A stretch of 64,000 bases of DNA from Edaphochlamys debaryana. Taxonomy: Eukaryota; Chlorophyta; Chlorophyceae; Chlamydomonadales. The stretch covers positions 1 to 64,000 of the forward strand of contig JAEHOE010000186.1 in the NCBI GenBank assembly GCA_016858145.1, given 5' to 3'. Position numbers and translations under genes: made by a program. Below the pieces are notes generated by a model. That model did no database searches and had not been told where the DNA came from. It saw only the letters and a list, made by a program, of their open reading frames with translations. Position 1 is the first letter of the stretch. Each line of letters begins with the position of its first letter. Of the stretch, positions 62,174-64,000 are shown one piece after another.

Positions 62174-63478
62174 CCCTAGACATGGGTGGGGAGAGGAGGG
62201 GCGGGGGCGGGATGGAACCCGGGGCAGGGCGTGCGTCGGTCCCCTCAGCCCCGACACCTCTGCGGCACCAACTGAAGGCTACATCCCCGACGCGGTGGGC
62301 GCAACGGCGGAAGGGCTGCAGCGGTCCGGGCCCTGCGCGGGGCTGCCGGCCATCCGAGCGGATGGCACGCGACGAGTTCGCCGCCCACAACCCCCCACCG
62401 ACCTCGCAGCGTGTCCAGAAACGCCCCGAGATCGCACTACACTTCGTTGCCGAGTCCGCTGACAGCGTGTCGGCAAAGCTGTCGCCGATGCGCCGTTTCC
62501 CGCGCGCCGGGCAAGAGCTCTGTGGCCCCGTTCTGTGTGCCGACCGACTAAGCTAGGCCACTGGTGCAACCTTAAGAGCAAGCGGCACGCTGCGTTGCTC
62601 AACGTGGCCCGCGCATTCGGGCGGTGGTTCAACGTCGGCGCGTAGTTCCAGTGCCTAAGTGGAGTAACTGCAATTGCTATGTTGTCAAAGCAAGCTGGCG
62701 CGACATGGCTTAGCTGCGAGCTGGGACAGCCCAAAGCAGCCCGCCGCACGCGTGTCGCTAACCCACGCGCGTCCCTGCGCGTCCAATTGCCCGCCGCCCC
62801 TTCCACGCCCCCCGCCGACACCAGAGCCCCCATCTGTCTGATCCCTGCTGGCAGCCATGCCGGCCGGCGTGTCCTAACTCCTGAAAGCAGCGCCCGTTGT
62901 GCCACGGCGCCATGGCAGGCATCGGCTAGCGAGACAAGAGGCGGACCGCAGACCGCGGACGGGTCAAGACCTTGTACCCTCATGCCCCACGCAGCCTCAT
63001 ACGTAGCACTGAAACCTGGCAGGCAGCTTTACCGGCGGGGCCGAGCCATGGTTGAGGGAGGGGTGAGGGGGTGACTTGACGCCGGCGCCTCAGCGACGTG
63101 CCGCGCCGCCCGCACGCTGCGTGTCAGCTCGCGTTGAGACCTGTGAGGCGCGCTCTCTTGCGTGGAGGCTCTATGATGCTGCACAAACGCTAGAGTAGCA
63201 CGCATCGAAAGCACTCGCTCGTGACCCGTTCTCGCTGCAGGCCGACCAAAGGGCCCCGCGGGTCGCGCCCCTTACCTTGAGGCCTCGCCCGCCCGCAAAC
63301 CCTGAACGCGGTATCGCTTCCCTCCCCAGCTGCAACGCGCTTCTGTCCTTCTGCTCCACCCAGCCTTTGTCTGCTGCAAATAGCGCACACGCAGCGAGGA
63401 GCCCCGGCGTTCCGCAGCTCTACCCGCCAAGCATCTCGAGCCAGGGGCGGCAGGCGGCCGCTCGCAACGCCGGCAGCC
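62174..63478. promoter_or_regulatory. Divergent upstream region of the SUMO-ligase gene and the gene at 63479
   Basis: This 1.3 kb contains no supported coding sequence. It should hold the promoters and 5' leaders of both divergent genes, and perhaps a 5' exon of the SUMO-ligase gene that I could not identify. Confidence 0.4.
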
Positions 63479-64000
63479 ATGATGTAAGCCAGGCGCTGCC
63501 GCTGCAGCCCTCGACCGGCCGCCGGCAGCAGCGTGTCGTGCTTTCGGGGCTCGCGGAGCCCTCAGCGCTGCGCTTCCTCTAGTGACTGTCACGCCTACCT
63601 TGCTCCCTATCCTGGGCCCGCGGGAATCCCTCACCCGTGGCCTGCAAGCTCACTCCGGCTTGGCCCTGCAACCCTGCTCGCTCACCTGCTCTCCTCGCCC
63701 CCCTCACAGGGCCGCCTCCGCGCTGGCCTCCTCCCTGCTCAAGGGGGGCGGGGCGGGGGGGCACAGCGGCGACCTGCACTCGCCCCCCCGGCGGCAGGCC
63801 GGGGGCGGGGGGTACCTGCCGCTCGACACAGGTGGGCGGAGGCGGTCGACCGGGGGTGGACGCCTCGTGGGATTGCATAGTGGGGGCTGTCCTTGGGGCA
63901 GGGGGCCCTCGAGTAGGCGGACGGGGTCCGCAAGAATGCTGCATTCTGCAGGCCCGCCTTCCCTCGCCGGTAATCCCAACCTCCGTCCGTCCCTCCTGCC
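63479..64000 (+). CDS. 5' end of an unidentified gene, cut by the window edge
   Basis: The first coding exon is only five bases (63479-63483, ATGAT) before a strong donor gtaagc. The second exon is 63710-63831 (acceptor cctcacag, donor gtgggc). Joined, they begin MMAASALASSLLKGGGAGG and continue through a Gly/Pro/Arg-rich stretch to GGGGYLPLDTG. An acceptor-like ctgcag ends at 63951 and an open frame follows to the window end. The N-terminus has no identifiable domain. It could be a transit peptide or a disordered leader. The call depends on the very short first coding exon. Confidence 0.45.

Overview
The window looks like nuclear DNA of a GC-rich green alga. Protein-coding sequence is split by many short GT-AG introns, exons are rich in Ala/Gly/Pro, TGTAA poly(A)-type signals follow several genes, and the main genes belong to a large receptor-like TKL protein kinase family that I associate with chlorophytes, especially volvocine-like algae. 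The species cannot be read from the sequence. All gene models below were spliced by hand; the three complete multi-exon kinase and coiled-coil models and the SUMO-ligase model each close to an exact multiple of three.

Layout. 1-7358: four tandem copies of a ~1.9 kb unit with no supported gene. 7359-7816: the unit is broken at a TA-rich joint and followed directly by the last exon of a kinase gene whose remainder is missing. 9137-16200 (+): complete receptor-like kinase A (19 exons, 1283 aa). 16982-33943: an array of ~116 copies of a 146-bp satellite, the most striking object here. 35351-40720 (-): kinase B, which lacks exon 1 and carries a frameshift, so probably a pseudogene. 40946-47542 (+): complete kinase C (18 exons, 1328 aa). 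B and C form an inverted gene pair separated by ~225 bp. 49824-50042 (-): a small 72-aa candidate gene. 50621-57771 (+): a 1073-aa coiled-coil protein with a C-terminal hydrophobic glycine-rich segment. 58927-62173 (-): a 610-aa PIAS/SIZ-type SUMO E3 ligase homologue whose SP-RING has lost most zinc ligands. 63479-64000 (+): the first exons of a gene that runs out of the window.

The kinases share one architecture: signal peptide, ectodomain with conserved Cys-containing blocks, a Leu-Gly repeat leading into one membrane helix, then a cytoplasmic TKL kinase with two long low-complexity inserts. The four kinase loci (one fragment, one pseudogene, two intact) plus two tandem arrays suggest a locus shaped by repeated unequal exchange, inversion and gene conversion. 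Kinases A and B both point toward the 146-bp array. The array is nucleosome-core length, homogeneous in the middle and more variable at the edges, with 7- and 8-unit spacing of rare variants, so it behaves like a centromere- or heterochromatin-type satellite; no function is shown by sequence alone. Several single-base insertions lie at the array's polymorphic sites, suggesting that the assembly has merged copies and that the true array may be longer.
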